Origin: Certhia americana
Lineage: Eukaryota > Chordata > Aves > Passeriformes > Certhiidae
Assembly: GCA_018697195.1 (NCBI GenBank)
Contig: CM031878.1
Span: 38,536,615 to 38,600,614, forward strand
Length of the DNA stretch: 64,000 nt
Direction: 5' to 3'
Part shown: in pieces, positions 24,831-39,562 of the stretch
Layout: each line of letters opens with the position of its first letter
Numbering within the stretch: the stretch's first letter is position 1
Position numbers and translations under genes: made by a program
Notes under the pieces: model-generated
What the model was told of the DNA's origin: nothing
Database searches by the model: none
Seen by the model: only the letters and a program-made list of their open reading frames with translations

Positions 24831-27800
24831 TGGGAGGTTTGAAAAGGAATTTTGAACCTAGACTATTGTGATCTAACCTAAATCAAAATGACATTTTTAT
24901 GTGCCAGGATTTTCTTTGCTTTTGCTAAACAACTGTCTCTAAGCCGGTGAACGTTTTTGTGGAAACGACCGCCATGAAAGCTATTACCTTCCAGGATATC
25001 TGCCTGCATCAAAGTGCATGTCTTTAGTGTATCATCTGCAGTAATAACACATCTCCACTTTTTGAAGCCAAAACCTTCTCCAAACAGCTGAGTTAGGCCT
25101 GAGCGTCCATCTTTACTTTGTTTGAATTCTGATTCTTGATACTTCTTTTCTTCTTTTCCACTTTTCCAAATATTGCTCTGTACTCACAGGAAAACCAGTC
25201 ACTGAATTTTTACTCAATGAAGAACAGGATAGTTACGTGACCGTATGGTACCAGGAGTTTAGATTAACAGCAGATTGACGTGCCAGGAAGAAGGTGCATG
25301 GGCTTTGTGTACAGGTTTTTATAAAATACCTAAAAAAGACATTTCCTTGCTGGACTCTGGAAACTTGACCGGAGAGGAAACCAGATGGGTTTTGCCTTTG
25401 GAGTTCAATTGGAAAAGAGCACCTATTTAAGACACATAATGAGCACAGATGATCTTTGCTCTCCTGGAATAATCTCCTTGAATAATTCCTTGTTCCTCTA
25501 AGGGTTTGCTCCCCAAAACTGATGCTATCACTTCCCACGTACCTTCTGCATACACACATTCAAAGGTCTTTGAAGCAATTACCATCCTTAACATCCTGGA
25601 ACAATTTAAGGACAATAAGACTTGCAAATTGAAATAGTGTTCCTTTCGATCAACTTTGATTTAGCTTAATGATTGCAAATAATAATTAGTAGTTGGTACT
25701 TGAACATATTATCATTGAAAACTCCCCAGTGATTACAGCACATCTAGGTCATTTAGATGAACAGTGTCACCTATTCGAAGGCAAATGAGCAGGATTTGTG
25801 GCTGAAATCCAGGGCCTTTTGCATGCCTTGAATAATCCCACTGGAAGTGATTCAGTGCCCTCTTATCACATTTCTCTTGTGGGAATTACTGTTTCACCAT
25901 TTCACTTCTCAAGATGAAAATTCTGGCAACACGTTTGATAGATGAATAATTTCAAACCGTAGAATTTCCTTTTTGATCCTTTACAACACCTGTCTATTTT
26001 TAATATTTAATTAAAAGTTAGGATAAATATGTAGTTGCTGCAGTGAGCCCTGTGGAGTTTAGGGTTACCACAGGAATAGTGGTAAGTGCAAAATGAGTTT
26101 ATGTAGTTACCAGCCATTATGAAGAAGTTCAAAGTCCATGCTACACTATTTGAATCAAAATTTTCTCTAATATCAATAATTTCTTTTAAGTTTGATTTTT
26201 GCTAAGGTCTGTTAGTAAAAGATTTGTATTGACCAACGATTTTCTTAGAAAACTAAATGTAAAATCTCAAAGGTAAGTTTTGTGGGTTTTTTCCCGATTT
26301 CATGTTAAAATAAAAATGATTATTTCCTCTGTCTCTTTTGATTATTTTATTTTTCTGCAAGACAAAATAGAAAGGCTGTGCTTTTGGACATGTGCAAAAA
26401 AGATTAATTTAAAAATAAAGTCTCTTTTTAAGCTTTATCAGCATGGTTGCTCAGGATCACAGATTAAATTTCAAGGACTTTAGAATAGGATAAACACATT
26501 TTTTCCAGCTTTATCCTTATAAATCACAAATTTCCTTAACTTGCTTCCTTCTTACATGAATTTTGCAGCTTCTCTGCTGTTGGGGCATTTGTATGCCAAG
26601 GATATGACCAAATCTATTGTCCCTGTAGCACCATAGTGATTGAAACCTCTCAGCTGCATTCTAACCACAACAGCATCAGCAAGGTGAGAAAAGCGGGTAA
26701 ATTGCATCTCTTCCAAAGACATAATTCAGAAAGTGCTGATGTTCTCTTACCTGCATGTTGTTCCATATCTCTGTGATTCAGTTCACCTTTTATGAAAAAC
26801 AGATGAAAGTGTTCCCTTGCAAGAGAAAAATGTTATGAGCCTATCTTCATTCATAAACACAATGAGTTACATAAAGATGTTCATAAGCATATTGCTGAGA
26901 AGTAGTGTTATAAATGGCTTCAGGATAATGGGACTGCTACCTAATGGATAAAACCATTTTCAAAACAGTTGCTAGGATTATGTTTTTCATCTTTTTGATA
27001 CCCATATTATACCAGGAAAATGCATCTGTCTGGACCTTGTAAAGATCATGGGTAATTCTCTTCTCCATAAGCTGATGGAAATTTCACCTGGGTCACTGCT
27101 GTCAAATGCCAATTCATATTCTACATTTGGCCAGAGATAATTTACAGCACATTTTGTGCAGCCCAGTGGCACCATTATCCAGGCATTTCTGCATGTGTTT
27201 TTTGAAGGAGATGAAGACTCCTAGGATGCTGGAATCATTTGGTGTTCAAGAGAAGAAGAAAAATTTCTAAAAGGCTGGAGTTGTATAAACACAAGTTCTT
27301 TGTGCCAGGTAAATTCATGGTCAGGGTAAGCAAAGAAAAAAACCCAACTAAATCCCAAAACATTAAGGTTAAAATTGACAGGTAAAGGTAAAATTGTATG
27401 TGGAAATTATGTTAATACTTTATATTCTTATGACTCTTCCTGTTGTCAGACTTCTTTAGATGAAGTGGAAAAATCTCCCTTCAATGGGATTAATTAAGGA
27501 GACATTCTTCATGTTCATACTTGAGAACCTCACTGTTTTTTTCAGGTTTGGCTCATACTGCAAGTTTCTATCAACACTGCTCAGTCAGTCATTATATTTG
27601 ATCTAACAGAACTTTATGATTAGACCAAAGAACAGATCCAATGAAAAAAACTGACACATTCAGTCTGTACAAGACTTCACTTTATAAAACTGAATATGGG
27701 TGCTTCTGTGATTTCTTCTTGGAGTATATCTGTTCTAAATGCAGGTGAAACCCAGGTGTTTCTTTTTTTTTTACCACACTGCCACAGTAGGTTACTGACA

Positions 27801-28176
27801 TTGTCCGTTCAAACAAATATGAATTGAAATGTACTAGTTGGCGTTTATAAAAATCCATTCCCGGTCAAGTTAAAAATGAGAATGTAATGCCTTGTTTTTC
27901 AAGAGCTGCCTGTTTCAAGGAGAGGTCATGCATGATACTGACACAAGTAAAGTGAGAGTTAATTTCTTGTTAAAGATGTCAAATGGACAATAGCTTTAGG
28001 GCTCAATTATGTCTCTGCAGAAGCAGATGAAAGTGAAGAGCAATCAGTTAAGTTTTTTCCTTACCCAGTCATGTTTTATCACAGAAATGTCAATGAATTC
28101 TTCTTTTTGAAGTCTTTTGGGCTCACACATGCTGTTTCTAGAACAAATAATTTGTTATTCGAAAACATAGATAAAG

Positions 28177-28180
<4 letters not shown>

Positions 28181-28213
<33 letters not shown>

Positions 28214-28256
28214 AAAATTTTTTTTAAAGTGTTTTTTTTTTTTTTTTTTTTTTTTT
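28181..28256 (+). repeat. Two long poly(T) tracts in tandem
   Basis: T32 (28181-28212), then a 19-base AT-rich spacer with a shorter T run, then T25 (28232-28256). The octamer CTGTGATC occurs at once after the second tract and again about 37 bases on. This could be slippage or two A-tailed insertions on the minus strand, but I see no cDNA or target duplication. Confidence 0.9.
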
Positions 28257-31200
28257 CTGTGATCTGAAATCTGTTCTGAAACTGATTTCTTTTTCTGTGA
28301 TCTTTGTTACAGTTTGATCCCACAAATGTTTGTATTGGTAATCTGAAAATACCCAGATGCTACTGCATACTCTGCAGCTCCACACCATAACTGGCCTCTC
28401 CTGATATTACTGTTCAGGGCCTTTGCCATCCTAAGCAGTGTCTTCTCTCACAAATAAACATGAAGTGTGAGAGAATGCAGAAGAATATCTACATGTCTAA
28501 TATAAGCCACTGCCACCTTCACATCTGTCTCTGAGGCTGACTGGGGGAAACATGTAAACGTATCTCTCCAGGTCTGTAAGATGTGACACAATGATCACTC
28601 ACAAAAATCTTATGCATACTCTGAAAGAAGGGAATGTAGAGGAAATCTTACTAGCAGCCTGTGTGAAAGTATTGCAGTGGGAACTTTTTCCTCCAAGTGC
28701 TTTGTGCAGTGTTACAGTTCAACTGAAATTGAGGTTTTCAGCCTTTTCCTTCAGGGATTAATTATACTCGTCTATAAAAGACGGAAGTAAGAACATTTGT
28801 CTGAATTCTCACTGCATAAACCTCAGTAGAACCTCTGTCATTGTCTTGAAGTTTCATACCTATTTCCCCAGTATATTAAGCTGGCCTTGTTTATAATTGA
28901 GGCCTTTACTTGCTCTTTCTTGTCTTTCCTGATCTGACCTCTCCACTCTGTGCACTGTATCCCTGACCATGTGTGTGCAGAAAATGTGTATTTGTGGGCC
29001 TGACAATGAAATATATCTCTTGGCATCATCTTTACAGAACATGCAGACATTGAGAAAGATTTTAAATGCTAATAATACCATCAAAAGTACCCAAATATCA
29101 CTAATGCACAGAGTGTTTACAGTTGTTAAGATTCCATGAAAAAATTCTGAAGTCAATATTGTTGCAGATATTTATGACTTTGAAAAATGATCAAGGAATT
29201 CTGTTTACTAATGCTGATAACAACAGTCTATATTTTTATAACTGTGAAAAGAAAAAACTTTTCTTTGGGACTAAATATGCAACCACTATTTCTTTTGCTC
29301 CTTTTACCAATACTGAGTATGGGTAGGACACATCCTACTCTTCCAGAGCAACCTTATCCATCTTCAGGATTTTTAGATGCTTTGACAAGGTACCTGTAAA
29401 TTTATCTTTTTCAAGGTTAAAATTTTTCAATATTGTCCGTAAAGACTCTTTGTATCCAGATACACCCACATTACTCTTGTGCCCTATCCAGAGCATGCAA
29501 AGACATGACTTCTGCCAAATGAGGAGAACTTCCCTTCAATTGGCTGCAAACATTGGTCCCTCACATTAACAGAGAAACTAGGGACTCAACACCTCCCTCC
29601 TGTTCCCCACCTTGCAACAATTATTATGTCTTATGAACAACAAAGGGGCTGATCTCACTGTAGTGCAGCTGCAACCAGTTTGTGCTACTTTGACTCACAG
29701 GCAGAAGGTTGTCCTTGTGTTTGTTTCATTTAAGGAGAGATATCAAGTGACATCAAGTGTCCTGCTGCTACATCTCCAGGCTGAACCTGGTGTAAGTTTC
29801 CATTTGGCCTTTGTAACCTAGAAGTTCTTCTGTTTCTGCAGATCTTCCAGCTCTTCATCACTACCCTACCCCTTCATGTAAATAGGTTCTAGCTGATAGC
29901 ATCCTGATATGTCACTTTCCAAATCAGATTGGTCCAGATATATAGTTTGCCAAAGTAAATACTAAATTTAAATCCTCTGCTCCTCTTCTTCTTCCATTTG
30001 TTGAGTCAGAATAGCATCTGCATCCCTATGAAACAGCAGAGTCAAAGCCAGCCACCTGCATCACTGCAAATACATTTACCATCTGTTTCTTATTAAAGGC
30101 TGTCAAATTTACATCATCCAGAACTGTTACTTCGCTGCCAAAGAAGCTGTGCAGAAATGGCACTGGAAAAATAATGAATCCCAAGAAGCTAATCAGATGA
30201 ATGTGTTAGTTTTACTTCTCATAAAATTTTTATATTTTTTTGTAGATGGGCTACAATCATGAGGAGAAAGATGGCAAGAGGAGGCTTTCCCATCCTGAGA
30301 ATTCTGCATATAGTCCAAACCAGTTAATATGTATAAAGGTAGAACTGCAAAGATGCAAAGGATTTACTAGGTACACTTTGTATAGTAAGATAAAGCATGG
30401 TGGATGATGTTATGCTTAACCATTTCATTTTTTCCTGTCAGAGAAGAAGGATTTATGTAGTATCTCCATGGATCCATGATCTTAATGACGCTATCTTGGT
30501 ACCAAATGGATTGGTAAATCATTATCCTGTCTCCTCACAGTATAAACTTTCAGAGGTGTAGAGGAGAGAGCACCCTGATAATCACCAAAGGGCTGAAACA
30601 GTGTGAGCTTGACCTTGATGAGGATTTCACCTAATTTCTGTCTCAAATTCAGAATGTTGTGGTTCAAAGACTTACTGGAAGATGGGAATAGGTCCATGAC
30701 CTCTCAAGAAGATCAAAAAGAAAAAATATAATTTAGTGAGGACAGCCAGTAGTCAACAGCTATAGGAGACAACTGTGCCGAAACTCACAAAAAGAAATGG
30801 TGGAAGAGGCTCAATGACTCAAATGCAGAAGCCACAGTTAACTGTTCTCTGTCATGCTTTTGCATTAATTAGGATCCTGTTCAGTTTAATCTGTTCCTCT
30901 TCATCCTACATCATAAGCAGGTACTCTCTCTGAGGAGAAACTGACAGTGGCGGTTAGTGTAATTTGGACAGTAATATTAGGAAGCTTCTAGTCATTCATT
31001 TGTGATGTTCTTTACTAATTGCCTCAGAGTGAGTTTGGAGTAATTTTTAAACATGGCAATTAATGGGATTGGAGTCTTCTAAGGAAGCAGCTTAGTCAGA
31101 ACATTATACTGCGTCACCATCCATATTACTAAACTATCATGGGCAGTAGTACATTGTACCTTCATTATTTGATTAAAAGTTGCTATTTACCCATTAATGA

Positions 31201-31682
31201 AAAACAGTTGTTACAAGTGAGCTGAAAACTTGTATGAAGAGGGGATAAAATAGAAGTAAAGAAAATGGCCTCTGAAACCTGAAACACTGCAGTCATAAAT
31301 TGTTAATGCCAATACTTTATGATCTCAGCCTGGACTTTTGAAGCAGCTTAAACCTCCCTTTGAGGTTTTCTCACACCACCATCAGCAGGATTGTGCTTGG
31401 AAGAGAAGAATGGTTGGGTGGATTCTTGCCTGTAAGGGACATAAAACTGCTGTGCCCCATTTCAAAATGAAGTTGTGAGACCTTCCAGGAGACCCTGGAA
31501 GTCCTCTTCCATCAGTTTCCTAGTATGTATATTATTACGATGCAAAGATTTTTTTAATGCATCTGATAGGTTTAGGAAGGCTTGTTTCCTCTCACATATT
31601 GCTCATATATTCACATGCTAAGTTTCATGACAGTGAATCTGTTTTTTCAAAACTGAAATCAAATACCATGAAAGAGCTGAGC

Positions 31683-31700
31683 TTTTTTTTTTTTTTTTTT
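31683..31700 (+). repeat. Poly(T) tract, 18 bases
   Basis: Uninterrupted T run followed by CCACAG. Simple homopolymer. Confidence 0.9.
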
Positions 31701-34700
31701 CCACAGAGAGGTATTCAGGAATCTGCTGTAGAAAATCTGTATCTTCTCATATCTGAGAATTTGGCATAATTGTTAAGCATAGTCCCTCAGCTAATGAAAT
31801 GGACAGGTTTTTCGTTGTATGTTTGTTCAGAATCCCTTCTGTCTCCATGTTCTTCAGGAGGGGGGCTCTTTCTGGCACATGTGAGAGATATGCTGCTCAC
31901 ACTGGTCCTTTTTACTGTGTTGCCTATATTCATGCCTGACTGAGGCATGAGTGAAGTGCCTGGTGGCTTAGTCTGGGGCAGGTCTGAGCAGTCCAATAAA
32001 AGAGCTTTGGACATCTAGGGGAACATTTAGGCTAAAATCACAGAGGTTTTGGAAACAGCTCAGGTCATGTAACTGCTGTGTTTTGTCACATGTCACATGT
32101 CTTAAACTGATCTTAGTTCAGCATATTGGGTCCCCTGAGTATTCGGAAGAAAAAGATCAAATTACATGAGGAACAAGTTCAAGATGTGTTTCAGCATTTG
32201 GTCTTCTAAGGAAAAACTAGTATCACCATACTTAGCTAAATTGTTTTTCCAGCTCAGCTGAAGCTATGAAAGTAGAAACCCTTATATCAATATTGCACTA
32301 CCAGGTAATCTTTTGCTCATGAGAGCAAATCTACTCAGGTAAAGCAAAGATTATTTCAAATAATTTCTACTGTGAAGTTGAGAAGCTTTATCTTCATTTT
32401 CTTGAAAAAATATTGTTCTTGAACCAAAATAAATTATAAAAGAAGAGATTAGTGTCATCATAATCATAAAAGTAATTTGTGGTGTTTGTAACTTTTGCGC
32501 AAAGAAGGATTATTTGATTTAGTATAATAGTCTCTGACCTGATGGCCACTTTTATGAATTTTGATGTGAACATGAGTTGGTTGAATAAATGCTTTCTACA
32601 GAAGATGTCCAAAACTAAAGCTTCCAACTAAGCTGTTCCATAGACAGTCTTCAAAAAATTCACGTTGTATCAATTTTCACAAAGGATTGTTTGCTCCATG
32701 TTGTATATATGTTGGATTTGGTTATTCAGTTGTTTTGCTCCTTAAAATCTGGAGGGCTTAGATCGCAAAACAATAATGAGAAAATGCTTTTATTTTCCCC
32801 ATCTGAGCATAGGAATCAAACATGGGTTTAAAGAGAACTGAAGAGCTTGTCCAGGACAGATTTGCTGAGAAGCAATGAATGGGGTAAACCATAGTTCTAG
32901 GAATATGATTTACAAATGAGCCAAAGCTAAAAGTTCACAATATTTTGGCCGTTTTGCATGCATTTTGATTGTGTTTGGCAAACAGGCTCTGTTTCCTGAT
33001 GGATAGAAGGCTGATACGCTGTGCAGAGCTTCGACTATAACCAAGCTACAGCACTAGCTCATTATGTGACCTAAGAAACAGCTATTCCTGCATTATTTTC
33101 CTATCAGTGATAGAATGAGGTGACAATCCTAATCTGTAAATGCTTGGAGACCTATAATTATAAATCACTATCTGAATTATAGGTATGTGAATTGCAGGTA
33201 TGCATTACTGTTTGGTAACAAGATTTTTTTTAAGCATCTGGAACAGTTATTAATTAAACATGTTTATTGAAAGAATCTGGAGAGTTATCCTGTTAAATAG
33301 GTTGGGCATGGGCAGATCAGAGTCTGTGTTAACTAGCCAGGATTTCCTCTGCAGCTCTGCTCTTCATCAGCCATGCTGTTGGCACTCTTTTGTCTCCTCT
33401 GCAAGTACGTGACCAGGGAGAGAATAACATCAGGGAGCAGGTTCTACCATAAACCACCTGAACAAAAATATATGTATATCTGTTTATTTCAGCTGGATGT
33501 GTTATCTGACTTGATTCAGTGCACAGCCTCCACAGCAACTCTGCCAGCATAAGGAGGGAGGTGAGTAGACTAGAGAGGGGACAAGACTCATGTCAAGCAG
33601 AGGTTGCCTGCTCACTTGTTAGATTGCAGACCATGAATCATACTGTGAGTTTGCTTTGAGGAACTTTCAGGAAAAGACTGGTCTTCTGGCTCTCCAAGAT
33701 TTCCATTTAGTGAAATGAAACCTTAGGAATCAAAGCAAAGCTCTCCTTGAGAATCCTGCAATAAACAAATGACTGCAGACTGAGAGACAGGCATGGAGTA
33801 AACAGGCTCTCTTGTTGAGGGGCTGTGCTGTACAGCATCCTCATGAGTTCAGGTGCTCCTTTTCTTTATATGAGTTGGGATAAAAGGTCTCTGTATTCCC
33901 TCAGGTTGGGAGGTCTCCAAGAGCTGTAAAAAGCCTTTGTATTTCTAACTCACGTGTCCTTGTTAATCTGACAGACTTTGGGCTGTTGTATAATATATGA
34001 ATGCCAAATATGGGTGCCTAGGGCTTTTGGTACCATTTCAGTATGCAAACATTACAGTGTTCTGCTGAACACTGAAGAAGCCTTTGCAGAGCTCCTTGTT
34101 TTTTGGGGAGGAGCGCAGATGATACAGTTCATGGGACAATTCCACAATCCACAGATTCCCCCTGCTCTTGATTTTGGCACAGTTGATCCTCATCTTTAAA
34201 GCTGCTCGCTTGTGGGCAAAGAGGCCATCCCAAGATTTGGCCTTCAGTGCTGCACTGCCTATTAATAACCTGCAAACAATATGAGGATTTTACAGGCTGA
34301 TTTCCATTCACTTTTCTTTTTCAATAGACTACCCATGCCTTCACTTTAAAAGATTATCTAAATCATGAAACACTGTTTAAATATTCTGACAACCGGATTT
34401 AATCTAGGTAAATCAAGCATTCTTTCCCAGCTGGCTTCTGCTCTCAACTTTCTAATTATAATAACCTTAAGCACCTTATGAAGTTTCTTTCACATCACTT
34501 GGACATTAAATGAACTATTAGTTAGTGTAGGATTAGAGTAACATCAAAGCCCTTATAGATTTTCAGCATTATGCAAAACCTCTCGTTTTCCTTTTGACTT
34601 AGAGCACCATGAAGATGATAGGTTGCAGTCAGTAATTACACCAGCAGTCTTCTTTCCTGTCCATGGGTAAGGCTGAGTCAGCATTTCTATTATAATCCCA

Positions 34701-35593
34701 TAATTTCAAAAGATTTTATTACTCATCCATAAAAATTTGTTCTGGGATAGAATTTGGTATTAAACTCTCATCTGGGGATAAAGAGAAGAAAAACTGTTTA
34801 AACACTTGATGTCTGCTTCCTGCTTTTAGCGATAGTATATGCATTTTAAAGCAGTGCCTGAAAAGTCTCTACCAGTTTTGCAATTCAAAACCAGCTCTAT
34901 TTCCTACAGTGAATGTTGGCAGGTTGCTATTAGTCTGCTTGCTGGATTTGTTCATTCTCCTTCCTGAAGCAGGGAAGTGACAAAGGGTCTCAAATACAAA
35001 GTACTCAAATCTCAGAGTAAACTTCACCAGTGACCTCTGACATCAGGGCTACTGCACTGAATCTTGTGAGATTGTAAAAAAGGAATATGTGCAGGGAGCG
35101 AAATGGGAATAAAAGCAAGCCTCTGGGAAAGATTCAATGCTTTTAAAGCAGCTACATAGATCTTGTGCACTGTGTTCACTATAGAGAAAATGGCTACAGA
35201 AGAGGATGAAGCACTGAAGGAGTTTTTCACTTGTGAGTAATGTTCTGGTAGCTCACATTAGTACCTAAAATGTGGATGAATTTTCTAGGGTGAATTATAT
35301 AGGGTGGGTTGAGAATATCATACTTATTCATTAGAAAAAAAATTGTATTGGCAGAAGACTAAGTTATGAGATGTAAGAAGGATGTCCTGTGACAGCATTT
35401 TATAAACCCTTTCTGTAAAGGGCTAAGTCTCCAAATGGCTACCAGCAGCTATAGACAGCAGATTGTCAATAGAAAATGGCCCTACAAATGCAAGGCTTAA
35501 AGAGTTGTGATACAAGTGTAGCACAGCTGTCTTCTCTGGAGGCTCCCCAACAGAACAGTTCTTTGGGTACTGTAATTTGTAATCAGAAAATTA

Positions 35594-35787
35594 CAGAATC
35601 ATGGATGTATAGATTGGTGGGATTTACCTCTAAGGATCATCTGTTCCAACCCCTTTGGCACAGACAGGATGTCTTCCACTAGACTAGGTCACTCAAAGCC
35701 TCGTACAACCTAACCTTAAACACTTTCAGTGATGGGGTATCCACCACCACTCTGGGAAACATTTTTCAATGCCTCATGACCCACACT

Positions 35788-35818
<31 letters not shown>

Positions 35819-36310
35819 TGCAGTCTAAGTCTATCCTCTTTCAGTTTGAAACCGTTGCCCCTTGTCCTGTCACTACAGACCATGGTAGGAAGTCTCCTTC
35901 CATCTTTCTCATAAGTCCCCTTTAAATATTAAAAAGCTGCAACATGGTCTTTCTGGAGTCCATGAACAGTCCCAACTGTCTCAGCCTGTTTTCATAGGAG
36001 AGGTGCTCCACCCCTGTGACCATCTCTGTGGCCTCCTCTAGACCCACTCTAACATATTTACCTGTGCTGGGGCCTCAGAGCTGGATGCAGTGTTCCAGGC
36101 AGGGTCTCACTAGAATAAGGAGAGTGGCATAATCCCCTCCCTCACCCTGCTGACCATGCTTCTTTTGGTGCAGCTGACTTTCTGGATTGCAAGGGCACAT
36201 TGCTGACTCATGTCCATCCTCCAGTATCCCCAAATTCTTGCCAGGGCTTCTCTCAAGCATGACACTCCCCAGCCTGTATCGATATAGGGGTTGTCCTGAC
36301 ATACAGGGCA
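35594..36310 (-). mobile_element. CR1 LINE, 3' fragment
   Basis: CR1 is the dominant non-LTR retrotransposon of birds; its 3' end encodes the C-terminus of reverse transcriptase, then a short UTR. Here the plus strand shows the reverse complement of that end: it starts ACAGAATCATGG and continues with CATCTGTTCCAACCCC, then CAGTTTGAAACCGTTGCCCC, then CATAGGAGAGGTGCTCCA. On the minus strand (about 36075-36115) the peptide LVRPCLEHCIQL can be read, matching the conserved CR1 motif near the RT C-terminus. The copy is 5'-truncated, as most CR1 copies are, and has decayed: frames are broken and a 25-base poly(A) tract sits inside it. It is non-functional. The right edge is where similarity fades, roughly 36310. 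Confidence 0.93.
35789..35813 (+). repeat. Poly(A) tract inside the CR1 copy
   Basis: A25 lies where other CR1 copies have mixed sequence between the LTR-free 3' UTR blocks. CR1 sequence resumes on both sides, so this is an internal expansion or insertion, not a CR1 tail (CR1 ends in short octamer repeats, not poly(A)). Confidence 0.9.
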
Positions 36311-39300
36311 ATTCTCAGAATGGAATTCTCATCTGAAGGGTCATTCAGGTCAGACCCATAAATCCAAAGGCCATTCAAAAAGCTATCTATATTTTGACAT
36401 AGATTGTCATGGATATAAGTATTTCTCATCAACCTTGAAACTTCAGAACTCCATAACCAGTCCTGCTTGTAGGCTGTTAAATCAGTTTGACCCAAACCGA
36501 ATCATCTTCATGAAAGAAAAGGATGGCTGCAGTTCATATCATGTGGAAATGTCTTATGTGTGTAGAGGGAAACTCACACAGTGCCCTGACTTAGTGCCCT
36601 GACAGAGCCATCTCTAAAGTAAGTTCTGTGGAGCAGTGACGGCAGATCATGTGTGATTAGCCTGCACATGGGTTGGCAGACACCAGCAGTGACACCAAGG
36701 AGAGAGGCTCCATGTGTAACCTGGAAAGGTGAGAGATGAGCTCTAAACAATGGGAGCTGTAATCAACATAGGCTATCAGCCAAATATCCTCAAAAGTCCT
36801 TAGTTTAAGACATTACCTCTTTGTCTTTAACTTCCTTTCCCAAAGATATCTATTTTGCTTCTCCAAACTTTTGTGGTGAGAATCCAGTTACATGAATAGT
36901 GATTCCCTTGACATGCAGTATGTTTTTCTGCAGCTCTGGCACCTTTCCTGGACCAGGGCAGGATGCTTTCATTTTTCAGGTCTTTGTTAGAAGAAATTGT
37001 CAATGGATTTCAGTTCCAGCTGAGGCACTGGGCTACTGTGCTGCACAGTGGGTCACATTATCTGTGTAGAGCAGCTGGGCCTTTAGTTTGTACCCAGCAC
37101 AGGTACCATGGCTCTTTCCTGAACCCTGGCTCTGGCCCATCTTTCCACTCCCCCTCCACTGTTTCTGTACTGTTTACACAGTGAACTCTATGTGCCTGGG
37201 ATTGTCTTTCACATTGCTTGTGTATGGGATCAAAGTCTCTGAGGTAGCCTGTAATCTTTTCTAGAGTGCAAAACAACTCAGCTGCACACAATTTACACTA
37301 AACATAGAGCACTGGAGGTAAACTTGGTACTGTATGGTGGTTTTATTTTACTTCTGGGCTCTTCAAACACTCCAGAACTGACCAATACATCAGTGTCCTC
37401 TCCAATGAAAGTGGCTAGAAGCCCAAAGAGGCATAGCTGTAGAGATGTGAAGTGGCTGTGTAATAGGAAGCACCAAACCCTTGGGTTTCACGCTGAAGAC
37501 AGCCTGTTGGGTGATGCTGTGTTGGTCTGCAGGACCATCTCCCGTTTGCCTGACCTGTGACAATTGTTCAAAATCAAAATCTGGCTGCAGTGGCTGTGTT
37601 ATGCTTATTTGCTCCTTTATTAGAGACCTCCAGTGAGGAGATACTTGGTTAAGGAAAGACATTGATCAGGGAGGATTCCTGAGTGAAGAACTGTATTTAA
37701 GCTGTCTCAGTTTGGGCTAAACTGCTAAGAATTCTGTTCAGTTACTGACAGAGTCATTCTTCATAGCTGTCAGGCCTTATCCATACACTAGGAGGATCAT
37801 TAATATGACTTAAATGGAGCATCTGTCATTCTTGTGTTAACAGGGAGCATACTTCCCATAAATTCTATTTAAAGGGAGCTGGGTGGTGAGTGTTTAGTGT
37901 TTGCTTCAGAGGATGGTAAAGTTTAACTACATTTGACTTTTGTCACTATTGCAAGCTTTTTCCAAAAGTTCTCTATCATGCATTTGTAACGAGAAAATGA
38001 CATGCATTTTCTTGATTCTCAGCGTCAGGGTGAAGTAAAAGAATGATAAAATAATGAAAGCTAGGAAGATAAGCAAGAATCTAGCACATTTTAATTGTAA
38101 ACTATTAAAATCAGGTTGGCATAACTCAAAATCTCTTCCTGTTACACTCAAAAGCAATGTGAAAATCTGGATTAAAAAACACAAAATCAAAAGATGTGAA
38201 GTATGTCTTCAAGATGCTATTTTATAAACATTTGAGTTAGGTTTAAACTATTTAGTTGAATAATGCACTCCTCTGAAACTGCATATTGGTAGAAAATTGT
38301 CTGAAGAGCACCTAAGCATCCTCTCTATCCATAATGATTTTATAGAAAACAGCTGACTTTATCAGCTAGTTTTAACTAGTTTTAGTTGATGACTTTTCCA
38401 GCCCTACAATTATGTTTCTCTAGTCTTTTTTTATAATGTCATGGCTTATTTCTGAGTCTCACAGATATTGCAGTAGTTTGGGGTATTTTGTTTTATTTTG
38501 TTTTTTGCTGCCTTTTAATTTCTTTTGTGACCTTCAAGGTAGAGAAAAATGTATATTTTTGTTTTGAAATTGCCAGAACCACTTTTACCCTGGAGTCTTC
38601 TCCAGCTTCTGCTAAGACTGTTACTTGACATTTAGATTTAAATTTTTATGCTTTCACACTCTTTATTTTTGCTGATTACTCTAGATTTTATTTATTTCCT
38701 GAATATGTATTATTTTTTGGGTGGTGACTTACAAAACTCTTAAGTAGATTACCCTTGCATTATCCTGGCGGGTTTTGTATCAAAACATGTTGTTAGTATT
38801 CAAATAAATGAAGATTACATGGCCCAAAGTCCTGAATCTAGCACTGTCAAATCTGAGCTTAAAATAATTAATCTAAACACTGGAGGTGGAATTATAAAGC
38901 TCAGAGGAAAGTGGCTTAATTCTGGAAACATATTTTCAGAACTCCTCTTGGCTTTGGGCTGAAATAGACACATTCTGTAAAAAATAAGTTCCCTTTTATA
39001 ATTTTAAAGAGATGATTTTAAAGTGATCTAGTTTGATAGGTACTTATTCCAGAGCATTCTTAGGTGACCATATAACCATGCATGCACAATGAGGAACTGG
39101 GATGGAAGTCAGTTCCTGGCACATTTTTTTCCCAGCTCTTTATGGCTTTTTGTCATTCTGGTTTACTTTGTGAGAGAAATAGTAAGAAGGACCTCAACTA
39201 TGTGAGAAGCAAACAGAAGCTTATTCTGGGTCTATGGCTGTAATTTTTAAAATACGCCAACTCTGGCTCTCTCTGTTTTGCACTTTGTGCCATAACTTAC

Positions 39301-39562
39301 ACAATGAATGAGAGACTGGAAAATGTTTCCCTTAGCTCAGTTCAAGCTCTAATTTCAGCCAAAATGAAACCCCGAAACTCTTTCATGATGGAGTTGAACT
39401 AGAGCTTCAGTAAGCACCAGGCATAGAGAGGGAATGGGATAATTGAAATATGTTAACTGACATTTCCAAAGAAATCTACCTTTCCACTAAAACCCAATAT
39501 TAAGTTGTGGTGCTATCTGGTGATTGTTTTCTTAAGTACAGCTTTTTTATAATTATATTGTG

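Larger units (their letters stand above)
24831..35593. other. Non-coding AT-rich DNA, no gene recognised
   Basis: About 10.8 kb without a supportable gene. Open frames reach at most 108 codons (25233-25559 minus) and carry no recognisable motif. It contains two long poly(T) tracts near 28.2 kb and one near 31.7 kb. A polypyrimidine run ending in CCACAG at about 31706 resembles a splice acceptor but is not followed by a convincing exon. Confidence 0.6.

Noticed and set aside
36075..36311. 78-codon minus-strand frame as a possible gene
   Set aside because: Its peptide is the C-terminal end of CR1 reverse transcriptase, so it belongs to a dead LINE copy.
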